Assembly (NCBI RefSeq): GCF_030733265.1
Contig: NZ_JASHJI010000005.1
Span: 62,001 to 126,000 of the forward strand
Length of the DNA: 64,000 bases
Origin: Roseibium sp. MMSF_3412
GTDB lineage: Bacteria > Pseudomonadota > Alphaproteobacteria > Rhizobiales > Stappiaceae
Direction: 5' to 3'
This document shows, in pieces, positions 54,362-64,000 of the stretch (the stretch's first letter is position 1; each line of letters opens with the position of its first letter). The position numbers and the translations under genes were made by a program. The notes under the pieces were generated by a model, which worked only from the letters and a program-made list of their open reading frames with translations, was not told the DNA's origin and searched no databases.

Positions 54362-54852
54362 TTCCGGATGATCGGCTCTTTCAGATCTTCCGGCTTCTTG
54401 TCCTTGATGATTTCCCAGTTGAGCGTCGCATTCTTGATGTGACCTGGAACATCCTGTTCGAAGCGCTCCTGAACCTTCATGGAGTTGTTCAGGTAAAGCT
54501 TGCCATCGACGATCGACCAGGCTTCCGGGACAACCGGAACCTTGAAGCCCATGGCAGCACCGAACGCGCAGAAACCGCCATATTGCGGCGCATATTTTGC
54601 AGGCTCGGCGGCGAACTTGTCGCGGTTCTCGGCGGAAGAGAACTTCCAGGTCACGTCGTCATATTCAAACGTGTACTGGTCGGAACCGGCAACGGGCTTG
54701 CCTTCGGTGAAATAGGCGACCGGATCGGTGCCGCCAATGGCAGCGCCGCCTTTGGTGAAGGTGGTGATCTCGTCGGCGGAGGCCGTGAAGGCAGCTGCCG
54801 AAAACAGGGCGGTCAGGCCCAGAAGGACGGATTTGGAGGTGTAAAGCGGCAT
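54358..54852 (-). CDS. Secreted YHS-domain protein
   Basis: 164 residues from the ATG at 54852 with signal peptide KSVLLGLTALFSAAAFTASADE. The YHS domain is GGTDPVAYFTEGKPVAGSDQYTFEYDDVTWKFSSAENRDKFAAEPAKYAPQYGGFCAFGAAMG, with the single conserved Cys in GGFCAFG. Such periplasmic YHS proteins may bind metal or haem-related ligands. In-frame sequence upstream to 55236 is not protein-like. The stop codon lies inside a large palindrome. Confidence 0.9.
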   Translation of the reverse strand: MPLYTSKSVLLGLTALFSAAAFTASADEITTFTKGGAAIGGTDPVAYFTEGKPVAGSDQYTFEYDDVTWKFSSAENRDKFAAEPAKYAPQYGGFCAFGAAMGFKVPVVPEAWSIVDGKLYLNNSMKVQERFEQDVPGHIKNATLNWEIIKDKKPEDLKEPIIRN

Positions 54853-55003
54853 GGACGTCCCCACAAGAGTAAGAGAAGGCATTGCGCGCGGCGCGTTTTC
54901 GCACCGTGCTGGTGCAAACATGTCGCTTGACGCGGTAAATGACCAATAACCTTTGATCACAGAGACGAGCGCAGGCCGCCAGATTTTGTGACTTGACGTC
55001 ATT

Positions 55004-55612
55004 TCACGTCCCCGGCTGACCGGAATGAGGCGACGGGTCGCGCGGTGCAACAAGGCCAAGCGCAAGCAAGATAGCCCTGTCGATCTCTGCCTGTGTGATT
55101 TCTGCGTCGGCAAAAACAAGCCTGAAGTAAACAAAGCCCAGCAGCAGGTCGATCCGCATGTCCATGTCGACTTCAAACGGCGTTGCAATAAGGATCTGGC
55201 GAAGGGCGAGCCGTTGTTCCGCCTCGGCGTTTTCAAGAACGGCCGCGAATTCCCTGTTTTGCCGATGAGCGAGAAGCGTTCGAAAAACAGACGCCAAACG
55301 AGTGCTCTGGAAAGCCTCGGCGAGATGCCCGAGATACCGCCTGAGATCGTCCGCGACGGAACTGCGAAGCGGAGCCACGGCCGCGATCAGCGCGATCCGG
55401 TCGCGGACGGCCGCCGCGACGAGCTGCTCTTTCGTCCGGTATCGTCTGTAGATGGCCTGCTTGCTTGTTCCGGCAGCCTTCGCGATCGCTGCAATCGTCG
55501 TCGCATCCACTCCCTTTGCCGCCACCTCGGCAAAAGCGACGTTAAGAAGCTTGTCGCTCAGCCTGTTCTCGATCGGGCGTCCCCGGCTTTTTTGATGTGT
55601 GGCAGGGGCCAT
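55004..55612 (-). CDS. TetR-family regulator
   Basis: 202 residues. [58 protein letters not shown]. The C-terminal ligand domain includes [41 protein letters not shown]. The ligand is unknown. An imperfect palindrome 24 bp upstream is a candidate autoregulatory operator. It is divergent from gatC. Confidence 0.88.
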   Translation of the reverse strand: MAPATHQKSRGRPIENRLSDKLLNVAFAEVAAKGVDATTIAAIAKAAGTSKQAIYRRYRTKEQLVAAAVRDRIALIAAVAPLRSSVADDLRRYLGHLAEAFQSTRLASVFRTLLAHRQNREFAAVLENAEAEQRLALRQILIATPFEVDMDMRIDLLLGFVYFRLVFADAEITQAEIDRAILLALGLVAPRDPSPHSGQPGT

Positions 55613-55635
55613 TTTCTCGCGTTCTGCTCAATATT

Positions 55636-55653
55636 CGGTTCCAATTGGTACCG
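55636..55653. promoter_or_regulatory. Candidate operator between tetR-type gene and gatC
   Basis: An 18-bp dyad, CGGTTCCAATTGGTACCG, with one mismatched pair, 24-41 bp upstream of the TetR start. This is typical placement for autorepression. Confidence 0.5.
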
Positions 55654-55811
55654 TATTTATCCCTTTTTTGCGAGATCCGGTTTGTTTTTCGTCCCGCTCG
55701 CGGGGATTACGGTCTAGAAGGAGGCCAACTGAAGCGGATCGACCGGTGGCAACACCGCGATTGACCGGCAGAACTTCCGGCGAATTTTTCGCCAAACAGA
55801 ACGAGGACCAG

Positions 55812-56099
55812 ATGTCAGTAGATACCGAGACGGTAAAGCGCGTCGCCCGCCTGGCGCGCATCAAGGTGAGCGAAGACGATGCCACGCGGATGACGGGCGA
55901 ACTCAACGCGATCCTCGGCTTCGTCGAACAACTCGACGAAGTGAATATCGACGGTGTCGAACCGATGACTTCGGTTGTCGAGCAGACCATGAAAAAGCGC
56001 GTGGACGGGATAACCGACGGCAACAAGGCCGGCGACATCACGCTCAACGCACCGGCCTCTGAAGACAATTTCTTCATGGTTCCCAAAGTCGTCGAATAG
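55812..56099 (+). CDS. gatC: Glutamyl/aspartyl-tRNA amidotransferase subunit C
   Basis: 95 residues from the ATG at 55812. GatC pattern: [91 protein letters not shown]. It stabilises the GatA-GatB complex that converts Glu-tRNAGln and Asp-tRNAAsn to the amides. GatA follows, separated by a GNAT gene. GatB is not in this window. Confidence 0.95.
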   Translation: MSVDTETVKRVARLARIKVSEDDATRMTGELNAILGFVEQLDEVNIDGVEPMTSVVEQTMKKRVDGITDGNKAGDITLNAPASEDNFFMVPKVVE

Positions 56100-56112
56100 G
56101 ACCCGCGCCAGC

Positions 56113-56601
56113 ATGACGCAGCCCGCGCCCACCATCACTGTCGAAACGCCCCTGTCGGATGACATGGGCGCAATGATCGGTGAGCTGAACACGCTGCTTC
56201 TGACGCTGTCACCGCCCGAGGCCTGCTATCACATGACGCCTGAGGACATGGCCGGAGATGCGACAACGGTCTTCGTTGCCCGCGTCGGCGGCAAGGCTGC
56301 GGCCTGTGGCGCCCTGCATCGCCACGATGGCGGTGTTGCCGAGGTCAAGCGCATGTATACCCGGCCCGCCTATCAGGGACACGGCATCGGCAGCAGGATC
56401 CTTGACGAGATCGTGCGTCTTGCCGAGTGCGAGGGCTATTCATCTATTGTTCTGGAAACAGGCGACCAACACCCGGCCGCATGGCGCATCTACGAGCGCG
56501 CCGGCTTCACGCGTTGCGGCCCGGTGCTCGACTACCCGGACAGCCCCTATTCCGTTTTTTATTCCCGGCCGCTTGCGGCCAGCCAAGAGACACATCAATG
56601 A
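56113..56601 (+). CDS. GNAT family N-acetyltransferase
   Basis: 162 residues. GNAT core: [91 protein letters not shown], with the QGHGIG pyrophosphate loop. It starts 13 nt after gatC and overlaps gatA by ATGA, so it is embedded in the gat operon. The substrate is unknown. Confidence 0.9.
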   Translation: MTQPAPTITVETPLSDDMGAMIGELNTLLLTLSPPEACYHMTPEDMAGDATTVFVARVGGKAAACGALHRHDGGVAEVKRMYTRPAYQGHGIGSRILDEIVRLAECEGYSSIVLETGDQHPAAWRIYERAGFTRCGPVLDYPDSPYSVFYSRPLAASQETHQ

Positions 56602-58082
56602 CCGACCTGACCAAACTGACCATTGCCGACGCCCGCGAAGGCCTGAAAAACAAGGACTATTCGTCTCTTGAACTGACCGACGCGTTCCTGTCGAACATCG
56701 AGGCGGCCAATGCACAGCTCAACGCCTATGTCGCGGTAACCCCGGACAAGGCCCGCGACATGGCGAAAGCGTCCGACGAGAAGCTCGCCAAGGGCGAAGG
56801 CGGGGCGCTGGAAGGCATTCCCCTCGGCATCAAGGATCTGTTCGCGACAAAAGGCGTGCACACCCAGGCCTGCAGCCATATCCTCGACAGTTTCAAGCCC
56901 GCCTACGAATCCACCGTCACCACCAACCTTTGGTCCGACGGCGCGGTGATGCTGGGCAAGCTCAACATGGACGAGTTCGCCATGGGCTCCTCCAACGAGA
57001 CGTCCTATTACGGCGACGTCATCAACCCCTGGCGCAAGACCGGGTCCAACCAGGATCTCGTTCCCGGAGGGTCCTCCGGCGGCTCTGCAACGGCGGTCGC
57101 GGCACGCCTTTGCATGGGGGCTACCGCCACCGACACCGGCGGCTCGATCCGCCAGCCTGCTGCCTTCACCGGCACCGTCGGCATCAAACCGACCTATGGC
57201 CGCTGCTCGCGCTGGGGCATCGTTGCCTTTGCCTCCTCGCTCGATCAGGCCGGACCGATTGCGCATACGGTGCGTGACAGTGCGATCCTGCTGAAATCGA
57301 TGGCCTCCGTCGACCCGAAAGACACGACCTCCGTCGATATCGAGGTTCCGGATTATGAAGCGGTCATCGGCAAGTCGGTCAAGGGCCTGAAGATCGGCAT
57401 TCCCGCCGAGTATCGTTTGGATGGCATGCCCGCCGAGATCGAAGACCTCTGGCAGAAGGGCATCGCGTGGCTCAAGGATGCAGGCGCGGAAATCACCGAG
57501 ATTTCCATGCCGCATACCAAATACGCCCTGCCCGCCTATTACATCGTTGCTCCGGCGGAGGCCTCGTCCAACCTCGCCCGCTATGACGGCGTGCGCTACG
57601 GCCTGCGCGTTCCGGGCAAGGACATTGTCGAGATGTATGAAAACACCCGTGCAGAAGGCTTCGGAGACGAGGTCAAGCGCCGCGTCCTGATCGGCACTTA
57701 TGTTCTGTCCGCAGGTTACTATGACGCCTACTACCTGAAAGCCCAGAAGGTCCGCACGCTGATCAAGCGCGACTTCGATCTTGCGTGGCAGAACGGCGTC
57801 GATGCCATCCTTACCCCGGCAACGCCATCCGCTGCCTTTGGTGTCGCGGATCAGGAACTACACGCCGATCCGGTGAAGATGTATCTGAACGATATCTTCA
57901 CGGTAACGGTGAACATGGCCGGACTTCCGGGCATTTCGGTTCCCGCCGGCCTCGACAAGGACGGCCTGCCGCTCGGCCTTCAGCTCATCGGCAAGCCGTT
58001 TGATGAGGCGACGCTGTTCCAGGTCGGGCAGGTCATCGAAGATGCCGCCGGCTCCTTCGAACCGCAGAAATGGTGGGGCTGA
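56598..58082 (+). CDS. gatA: Glutamyl/aspartyl-tRNA amidotransferase subunit A
   Basis: 494 residues from the ATG at 56598. The amidase-signature triad is visible: Lys in [15 protein letters not shown], the cis-Ser in [17 protein letters not shown] and the nucleophilic Ser in [26 protein letters not shown]. It generates ammonia from glutamine for the amidotransferase reaction. Downstream is a GC-rich hairpin (58156-58178) without a clear T run. Confidence 0.95.
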   Translation: MTDLTKLTIADAREGLKNKDYSSLELTDAFLSNIEAANAQLNAYVAVTPDKARDMAKASDEKLAKGEGGALEGIPLGIKDLFATKGVHTQACSHILDSFKPAYESTVTTNLWSDGAVMLGKLNMDEFAMGSSNETSYYGDVINPWRKTGSNQDLVPGGSSGGSATAVAARLCMGATATDTGGSIRQPAAFTGTVGIKPTYGRCSRWGIVAFASSLDQAGPIAHTVRDSAILLKSMASVDPKDTTSVDIEVPDYEAVIGKSVKGLKIGIPAEYRLDGMPAEIEDLWQKGIAWLKDAGAEITEISMPHTKYALPAYYIVAPAEASSNLARYDGVRYGLRVPGKDIVEMYENTRAEGFGDEVKRRVLIGTYVLSAGYYDAYYLKAQKVRTLIKRDFDLAWQNGVDAILTPATPSAAFGVADQELHADPVKMYLNDIFTVTVNMAGLPGISVPAGLDKDGLPLGLQLIGKPFDEATLFQVGQVIEDAAGSFEPQKWWG

Positions 58083-58239
58083 GCACTTAGGAAAGTTGCA
58101 CCTTTTCGCCGTCCCGGACCTGATCCTGGACCAGAAGACCGCGGCTTGCAAACAAGGCCCCGGCTAAAAGGCCGGGCCAGCATTGGGGACAGGGATAACG
58201 TCAATTCCCTTCTGTTCGCTTTGATGATTGGTGACCTGA

Positions 58240-59337
58240 ATGCATGACATCGAAACAGTCGTCATCGGCGCAGGCGTTGTCGGCCTTGCGATTGCACGCG
58301 CTCTGGCGATCGCCGGGCGCGAGGTCATGGTGCTGGAGCGTCATGGGCTGATCGGGTCCGAAACGAGCGCCCGAAATTCCGAGGTCATCCACGCCGGTAT
58401 CTACTACCCGCCGGGCAGCCTGAAGGCAAAACTGTGCCTCCCCGGCAAGCATCTTCTCTATCAGTTCTGCGACGAGAACGGCATTGCTTACAAGAAGACC
58501 GGCAAACTGATCGTCGCCTCGAACGAGAACCAGTTGCCGGAACTGGAACGTCTTCATGCGCAGGCCGAGGCAACCGGCCTGCACGATCTCGAAGTCTACG
58601 ACGCGAAGAAACTGAAGGAGGTCGAGCCGGCGCTTGACTGCATCAGCGCGCTCTATTCGCCATCGACCGGCATCATCGACAGCCACGGCTATATGCTGGC
58701 GCTTCAGGGACATCTGGAAGCCCATGGCGGTCAGGTCGTGCTCGGCAGCAGTGTTGACCGGATTGAAAAGACGCCGGAGGGCTATGCGATAGAGGTGACA
58801 AGCGCTGACGGCGACAGCATGGCCCTCACCTGCCGCGAGCTTGTCATCTCCGCCGGACACGCCGCGCCAGGCCTCGCCGCAAACCTGCCGGGCGCAAACC
58901 CGCCGAAGGCTTATCTTGCCAAGGGCAACTACTTCAAGCTTCAGGGCAAGGCGCCGCTGTCACGGCTGGTCTATCCCGTTCCCGAACCCGGAGGCTCCGG
59001 TGTGCACATCACGCTCGACCTTCAGGGCCAGGCCCGTTTCGGGCCGGATGTGGAGTGGATCGAGCGCATCAACTACGACGTCGATCCGGCGCGCGGAGAG
59101 AAGTTCTATGCCGCGATCCGCAGCTACTGGCCCGGGCTTCCGGACAATTCCCTCGTTCCGGACTATTGCGGTATCCGCCCCAAGATCGTCGGCCCCGGCG
59201 AACCGGCAGCCGACTTCCGCATCGACGGACCGGAAACACACGAACTGGAAGGCCTTGTCGCGCTCTATGGTATCGAGTCACCGGGTCTCACATCGTCTCT
59301 CGCGATCGGAAATGACGTTCTCGAACGCTTGAGTTAA
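58240..59337 (+). CDS. FAD-dependent oxidoreductase, L-2-hydroxyglutarate oxidase-like
   Basis: 365 residues. N-terminal FAD dinucleotide motif VVIGAGVVGLAIARALAIAGREVMVLER, then SARNSEVIHAGIYYPPGSLKAKLCLPGKHLLYQFCDENG, PSTGIIDSHGYMLALQGHLEAHGG and YCGIRPKI, matching the LhgO/L2HGDH group of the DAO family. It probably oxidises L-2-hydroxyglutarate or a related 2-hydroxy acid to the keto acid, passing electrons to the respiratory chain or oxygen. Its end overlaps the RHH gene stop by 4 bp on the other strand. Confidence 0.87.
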   Translation: MHDIETVVIGAGVVGLAIARALAIAGREVMVLERHGLIGSETSARNSEVIHAGIYYPPGSLKAKLCLPGKHLLYQFCDENGIAYKKTGKLIVASNENQLPELERLHAQAEATGLHDLEVYDAKKLKEVEPALDCISALYSPSTGIIDSHGYMLALQGHLEAHGGQVVLGSSVDRIEKTPEGYAIEVTSADGDSMALTCRELVISAGHAAPGLAANLPGANPPKAYLAKGNYFKLQGKAPLSRLVYPVPEPGGSGVHITLDLQGQARFGPDVEWIERINYDVDPARGEKFYAAIRSYWPGLPDNSLVPDYCGIRPKIVGPGEPAADFRIDGPETHELEGLVALYGIESPGLTSSLAIGNDVLERLS

Positions 59338-59684
59338 TGCACCCGAGCATTTTCCGCTTCCAGGATTTCATCTGCATCGAGCGTGGAAATCGGCAGCCTC
59401 GTGTCGGTCGGCACGTCGCCTGAAAGCTGCAGCGCCAGGTAACGGCCGCAGCAGACACGAAGGAAACTGGTGAAATTGCCGAGATCGTGCCCGGCATCGA
59501 TGCTTTCGTGATGCAGCCGTGTGATCAGCTGGACGACATTCATACCGTCCCGCGCCGCAATCTCGTCCAGTACGTTCCAGAAGAAGGTTTCCAGCCTGAC
59601 GCTGGTCACCATGCCGTCGATACGCAGCGACTTCGTGCTGCTCTCCCACAACGCGGGATCAGCTTCGATAAAGAGTTTGCACAT
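59334..59684 (-). CDS. Ribbon-helix-helix domain protein
   Basis: 116 residues from the ATG at 59684 (GGGAGGA 5 nt upstream). The segment KSLRIDGMVTSVRLETFFWNVLDEIAARDGMNVVQLITRLHHESIDAGHDLGNFTSFLRVCCGRYL matches the RHH_4-type family common in Alphaproteobacteria. It is probably a small DNA-binding protein. Its target is unknown. It is convergent with the FAD oxidoreductase. Confidence 0.85.
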   Translation of the reverse strand: MCKLFIEADPALWESSTKSLRIDGMVTSVRLETFFWNVLDEIAARDGMNVVQLITRLHHESIDAGHDLGNFTSFLRVCCGRYLALQLSGDVPTDTRLPISTLDADEILEAENARVH

Positions 59685-59819
59685 GGCGTCCTCCCTTCTT
59701 ACTTGCCGGCTCATTCAGCCTTGGTGCTCCAATATAAGGCTTCTCGGCAGATGGCCAACCGGCCGGGTAAAGGCCTGCCCCTCGTCCGCTTCAAAGCGGC
59801 AATGCTCCGGATCCTCGGC

Positions 59820-59858
59820 CATCCTTCGAGACGCGCCGCCGCGCTCCTCAGGATGAAG
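59820..59858. repeat. REP-like palindrome, family 1
   Basis: CATCCTTCGAGACGCGCCGC at the left and CTCCTCAGGATGAAG at the right, with a GC-rich centre. Same family as 39211, 59951 (inverted) and 60932. Confidence 0.65.
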
Positions 59859-59950
59859 TCGTAAGGCAATCTAAGCCCGGTGATCATCCCGTTAAAGCCG
59901 GGATAACAAGGCTGCGCGCAGCAAGAGAAAAATCGGCCAGTTTCACCTAA

Positions 59951-59990
59951 CCTCATCCTGAGGAGGACCGTCAGGTCCGTCTCGAAGGAT
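59951..59990. repeat. REP-like palindrome, family 1 (inverted orientation)
   Basis: CCTCATCCTGAGGAGGACCG at the left and GTCTCGAAGGAT at the right. It is the reverse complement form of the family, about 90 bp from the copy at 59820, forming a head-to-head pair. Confidence 0.65.
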
Positions 59991-60022
59991 CGGTCGGAAT
60001 ATCGTGCCTGAACCCAGTCCGA

Positions 60023-60613
60023 TCAGGCTGCGAGCGAGCCGGCTGCCGCACCGCCAAGCACGGCGTTGAACTGCGCCAGCCAGGCAGGGTGAGCCGGCCA
60101 GGCCGGGGCTGTGACAAGATTGCCGTCGGTTACAGCCGCATCGACGGCAATCTCGGCGTAAGTGGCACCGGCAAGTTCCACTTCCGGACGGCAGGCAGGA
60201 TAGGCCGAAACGGTACGTCCCTCGATGACCCTGGCCGCCGTCAGGATCTGCGCGCCGTGGCAGATCGCGGCAACCGGTTTGTCAGCGGTCATGAAATGGC
60301 TGACGGCGGCAATCACGTCGGCATCGAGCCTGAGATATTCCGGAGCACGCCCGCCCGGGATCACAAGGGCGTCGTACGCGGTGACGTCGATATCGGCGAA
60401 TGTCGCGTTCAGCGTGAAGTTATGGCCGCGCTTTTCGGTATAGGTCTGGTCGCCCTCGAAGTCATGAATACAGGTCGCGACCGCCTCGCCGGACTTCTTG
60501 CCCGGGCAGACGGCATCGACCTGATACCCCATCGCAAGAAGCGCCTGGAACGGCACCATCGTCTCGTAGTCCTCGGTGAAATCACCCGTGATCATCAGGA
60601 TCTTGGCACTCAT
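60023..60613 (-). CDS. DJ-1/PfpI family protein
   Basis: 196 residues from the ATG at 60613 (GGGAGGA upstream). Conserved elements: [60 protein letters not shown] and the nucleophile elbow [13 protein letters not shown] with Cys118-His119. Family members act as glyoxalase/deglycase-like or stress proteins. The exact activity is not predictable. It is monocistronic, flanked by REP-containing gaps. Confidence 0.9.
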   Translation of the reverse strand: MSAKILMITGDFTEDYETMVPFQALLAMGYQVDAVCPGKKSGEAVATCIHDFEGDQTYTEKRGHNFTLNATFADIDVTAYDALVIPGGRAPEYLRLDADVIAAVSHFMTADKPVAAICHGAQILTAARVIEGRTVSAYPACRPEVELAGATYAEIAVDAAVTDGNLVTAPAWPAHPAWLAQFNAVLGGAAAGSLAA

Positions 60614-60800
60614 CTCGTATCCTCCCGGAGCCTTGAAAACCAATGTGTGCGAAAGCTAGCAGGCAAAGGGATTGAACGGGTATTAGGCGAGTACTACAGG
60701 GATTTTTTTCTGAATTGTGCCAGAGAAAGTGTGGGGATTGCCCCCAAGATCACGTCTGGGACGACAGCTGAAATGAACTGATAGAACATCCTGCTTCGCC

Positions 60801-60838
60801 GTCATCCCGGACGCAACGCTGCGGGGTTCCGGATGACG
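60801..60838. repeat. REP-like palindrome, family 2
   Basis: GTCATCCCGG...CCGGATGAC arms around ACGCAACGCTGCGGGGTT. It shares 23 of 24 leading bases with the element at 60998. Confidence 0.7.
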
Positions 60839-60931
60839 CCGGTGGGTGAGGTCCGGTCTGCGACAGGAGCACGGCAAAGGCCACACCCTCATCCTGAAAA
60901 AGACCGCCAAATCTCTCCCGAATGCGCGGGC

Positions 60932-60970
60932 CATCCTTCGAAACGCACTACCGCGCGCCTCAGGATGAGG
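60932..60970. repeat. REP-like palindrome, family 1
   Basis: CATCCTTCGAAACGCACTAC then CGCGCGCCTCAGGATGAGG, an imperfect hairpin of the same family as the elements at 39211, 59820 and 59951. Confidence 0.65.
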
Positions 60971-60997
60971 CAGTCGGGCACTCCGCCACCCTCCACT

Positions 60998-61030
60998 GTC
61001 ATCCCGGACGCAGCGCTGCGGAGATCCGGG
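60998..61030. repeat. REP-like palindrome, family 2
   Basis: GTCATCCCGGACGCAGCGCT followed by GCGGAGATCCGGG. It is the second copy of the family seen at 60801. Confidence 0.7.
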
Positions 61031-61391
61031 AGCATTCGTTTCCAGATGCTGATTTTTTTGCAGTAGAAGGTCCTGCCTATCATAAACTTAGGCTGGCGTT
61101 TCGTCGCGATGTGGATTGGATCCCGGATTAAATCCAGGATGAAACGGGAACCGGAAACATCAGCCAATGCGCAGCAGGTACAGTCCTATCTTGCCTATCG
61201 TTCGAGGCGGGACTCTCAGGAATAAGGCTGAGCACCACACGCTCTGATGGGCTGCCAACCTTAGCGGCCTCATTCTGAGCAAACGGGCAGGCGTTGTCTC
61301 GAAGGATGGCGACGAAAACGTTCTCACCCCGCCGCCGAAAAAACTCATTTCTCCCTTGACCCGCCCTTTCCACGATGCCATAACGCTCGCC

Positions 61392-61410
61392 GAACCGTAC
61401 CGTACGGTTC
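61392..61410. promoter_or_regulatory. Perfect 19-bp palindrome upstream of the TetR gene
   Basis: GAACCGTACCGTACGGTTC has perfect 9-bp arms around one central base, 37 bp before the TetR ATG. This is the expected form and position of a TetR-family autoregulatory operator. Confidence 0.75.
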
Positions 61411-61447
61411 CGTTGATTTCAGCTTCCCTCAAGCCAAGACAAAGCAC

Positions 61448-62098
61448 ATGCCCGCTGCCGCATATGACATCGCCACTTCCCGCCCGGACGCCGCGCCCGA
61501 ATTTTCGCCGCGCCAGCAGGTGGTGCTGCAGCATGCGTTGACGCTTCTGGTCGAGGGCGGTGAAAAGGCGCTGACGACCGCCGGTCTGGCACGCACCGCA
61601 AGCTGCTCCAAGGAAAGCCTCTACAAGTGGTTCGGCGACCGTGACGGTCTGCTCGCCGCAGTCGTTGCCTACCAGGCCAGCCAGGTGCAGTTCCCCTCCG
61701 AGACCGGCGCAACGGCCGATGCCGCAACTTTCCGCGCTCATGTCACGGCCTTTGTGGAGGCCCTGCTCGGCGTTCTCTTTTCGGAGACCTCGCTTGCCCT
61801 CAACCGCCTGTCCATCGGCCAGTCCAACACCAATTCGAACCGGCTCGGCCACCTGCTGCTGGTGCGCGGCAAGCACATGATTTCGGCCCGTGCACGCACC
61901 ATGCTGGAAAGCGGGCGCCGGCACGGCCTTTTGAAATTCGACGATGCCGAAGACGCCTATCAGGTGCTCTACGGCCTTGCGATCCGCGACGTTCACATCC
62001 GGCTCCTTCTCGGCGAAAACGCAAGTCCCGCCGAAAAGGATCTGGCATCCCAGGCGGAGAATGCCGTCGACCGCTTTTACCGGCTGTTCGGGGCCTGA
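61448..62098 (+). CDS. TetR/AcrR-family regulator
   Basis: 216 residues. HTH: PRQQVVLQHALTLLVEGGEKALTTAGLARTASCSKESLYKWFGDRDGLLAAVVAYQASQV. The C-terminal domain is helical (LNRLSIGQSNTNSNRLGHLLLVRGKHMISARARTMLESGRRHGLL). It lies 102 bp upstream of ilvC in the same direction. Whether it also controls ilvC is unknown. The perfect 19-bp palindrome upstream is its likely operator. Confidence 0.88.
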   Translation: MPAAAYDIATSRPDAAPEFSPRQQVVLQHALTLLVEGGEKALTTAGLARTASCSKESLYKWFGDRDGLLAAVVAYQASQVQFPSETGATADAATFRAHVTAFVEALLGVLFSETSLALNRLSIGQSNTNSNRLGHLLLVRGKHMISARARTMLESGRRHGLLKFDDAEDAYQVLYGLAIRDVHIRLLLGENASPAEKDLASQAENAVDRFYRLFGA

Positions 62099-63220
<1,122 letters not shown>

Positions 63221-63244
63221 GCGTTGATCTGAACATCAGAACGG

Positions 63245-63278
63245 AAAGGCCGGGCAGCAACGCCCGGCCTTTTCTTTT
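63245..63278 (+). terminator. Intrinsic terminator of ilvC
   Basis: Perfect 9-bp stem AGGCCGGGC/GCCCGGCCT (63247-63255 and 63262-63270), 6-nt loop, then TTTTCTTTT. Confidence 0.92.
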
Positions 63279-63321
63279 GGCTGATCGCAGGTTTGCAGAC
63301 CTCTTCAGAGTTGTCGAGTAG

Positions 63322-64000
63322 CTATGTCTCCCCGAGGCGTTCCAGGGCCTTGGCCGCAAGCAGGTTGCCTTGTTCCGCCGCGATCTTGTAAAGCCCCTTC
63401 GCGCGTTCAAGGTCCGCGTTCAGGAATTTTCCTTCTTCCAGCAACACGGCCATGTAATAGGTGCCGTCAGTATCATTCTGGGCAACGGCGGCCTTCAGCA
63501 ACTCCAGTCCCGTGAGCCTGTCCTGCTCGACCCCCAGGCCGTGAAGCAGCATCCAGCCGACATTGGCCTTGCCGCTGCTGAAACCGCGATCGAGAGCTTC
63601 CCGGAAGAGCCGGATTGCTTCCTGATAGTCCTGCTCCACACCCTCTCCGTCACGGTAGAGAAGACCAAGCGCGGTCAGCGCGTAAGTGTCACCTGCTTCA
63701 ATGGCGGCGTTATAGAGCGAGATGGCGCGGGCATAGTCGCGGTCGACAAAAAGGCCGTTCTGGAACATCCAGCCAAGGTTGTTGAGGGATACGGCGCTGC
63801 CGAGATCCGCAGCCTTTGAATAGTGCCTGTGAGCCAATTCATAATCGACTGTCCCGCCGTGCCCGAGCATGAAAAAATTTCCCAACGCGGTGTTTGCGGG
63901 CATCGGAACCTGTTCGAGCGCCTTCCGGTAATAGGCCAGGCCGCGCTGCGCGTCTTTTTCAACGCCAAGTCCTTCGACAAAGGCCCTGCCGAGCGCCATC
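63322..64000 (-). CDS. Sel1-repeat (TPR-like) protein, partial at right edge
   Basis: At least 225 residues. The only start in the window is an internal-looking ATG at 63999, so the N-terminus is probably outside. It is composed of about six Sel1-like repeats with the pattern AxxYYxKAxxxGxxxAxxxLGxxxxxGxGVxxD (RAISLYNAAIEAGDTYALTALGLLYRDGEGVEQDYQEAIRLFREALDRGF). Such solenoids mediate protein interactions, often in signalling or cell-envelope processes. It is convergent with ilvC. Confidence 0.85.
   Translation of the reverse strand, partial: MALGRAFVEGLGVEKDAQRGLAYYRKALEQVPMPANTALGNFFMLGHGGTVDYELAHRHYSKAADLGSAVSLNNLGWMFQNGLFVDRDYARAISLYNAAIEAGDTYALTALGLLYRDGEGVEQDYQEAIRLFREALDRGFSSGKANVGWMLLHGLGVEQDRLTGLELLKAAVAQNDTDGTYYMAVLLEEGKFLNADLERAKGLYKIAAEQGNLLAAKALERLGET

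Larger units (their letters stand above)
59685..60022. other. Gene-free gap with REP-like palindromes
   Basis: About 340 bp between the RHH gene start and the DJ-1/PfpI stop. It contains a REP-like element at 59820-59858 and an inverted copy at 59951-59990. No convincing open frame. Confidence 0.55.
60614..61391. other. Gene-free gap rich in REP-like palindromes
   Basis: About 780 bp between the DJ-1/PfpI gene and the TetR operator, with at least three palindromic elements (60801, 60932, 60998) and a GATCCCGGATTAAATCCAGG fragment near 61119. No open frame was judged real. Confidence 0.6.

Noticed and set aside
58156..58178. Hairpin after gatA as a terminator
   Set aside because: The stem has a bulge and is not followed by a T run. 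It may be a repeat remnant, so it was left out of the terminator list.

Overview
The window reads as a GC-rich chromosome segment from a heterotrophic, probably marine alphaproteobacterium. It looks like the Roseibium/Labrenzia (Stappiaceae) or Rhodobacterales-Hyphomicrobiales type. Support comes from the many ABC sugar-uptake operons, the alphaproteobacterial ilvIH leader peptide, the Zur box form, PdxJ, the GatC/GatA pair, REP-type palindromes and overall gene style. The genus is an inference. No phage, insertion sequence, integrase or CRISPR array was recognised.

Layout. 1-6.6 kb (minus strand): the end of an exopolysaccharide/O-antigen locus, with a tandem-domain sugar transferase, a Wzx-like flippase, a GT2, a Wzz/GumC-like chain-length protein with a degenerate kinase half, and an O-antigen polymerase/ligase-like protein cut by the window edge. 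6.6-10.5 kb: an accessory strip with a very A/T-rich gene-free stretch, a LysM plus glycine-zipper protein paired with a small membrane protein (candidate toxin/immunity pair), a Gly-Ser repeat lipoprotein and another A/T-rich gap. 10.5-22.3 kb (minus): one co-directional 11-gene unit headed by a DeoR-periplasmic-binding-protein fusion regulator. It joins a CUT1 sugar ABC transporter to SDR, SMP-30 lactonase, mutarotase-like, enoyl-CoA hydratase and CoA-transferase genes. 22.3-28.7 kb (plus): a complete rbsBACDKR ribose operon with a LacI-type operator. 28.7-35 kb (minus): a second CUT1 operon with a 2-hydroxyacid dehydrogenase and its LacI regulator, with twin operators 21 bp apart.

35-64 kb is mostly housekeeping. 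It holds tRNA-Lys(CTT); ilvI-ilvH behind a leader-peptide attenuator (LILVVV); an arylamine N-acetyltransferase; a 2OG-Fe(II) oxygenase-like protein; serA; a guanidine-II riboswitch in front of a SugE/Gdx exporter; a Zur-controlled COG0523 GTPase-DUF1826 pair; pdxJ; an HD phosphohydrolase; LysE and LysR genes with overlapping ends; a lysozyme-inhibitor-like protein; a siderophore-interacting flavoprotein; a YHS protein followed by two large related palindromes; gatC-GNAT-gatA; an L-2-hydroxyglutarate-oxidase-like enzyme; a DJ-1/PfpI protein; a TetR gene with a perfect 19-bp palindrome; ilvC with its terminator; and a Sel1-repeat protein cut by the right edge. Several intergenic gaps hold two families of REP-like palindromes.

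Functionally, the middle third is a carbohydrate-scavenging region with three import systems, each with its own regulator and visible operator candidates. The right half carries branched-chain amino acid, serine and pyridoxal phosphate synthesis and metal/guanidine homeostasis.
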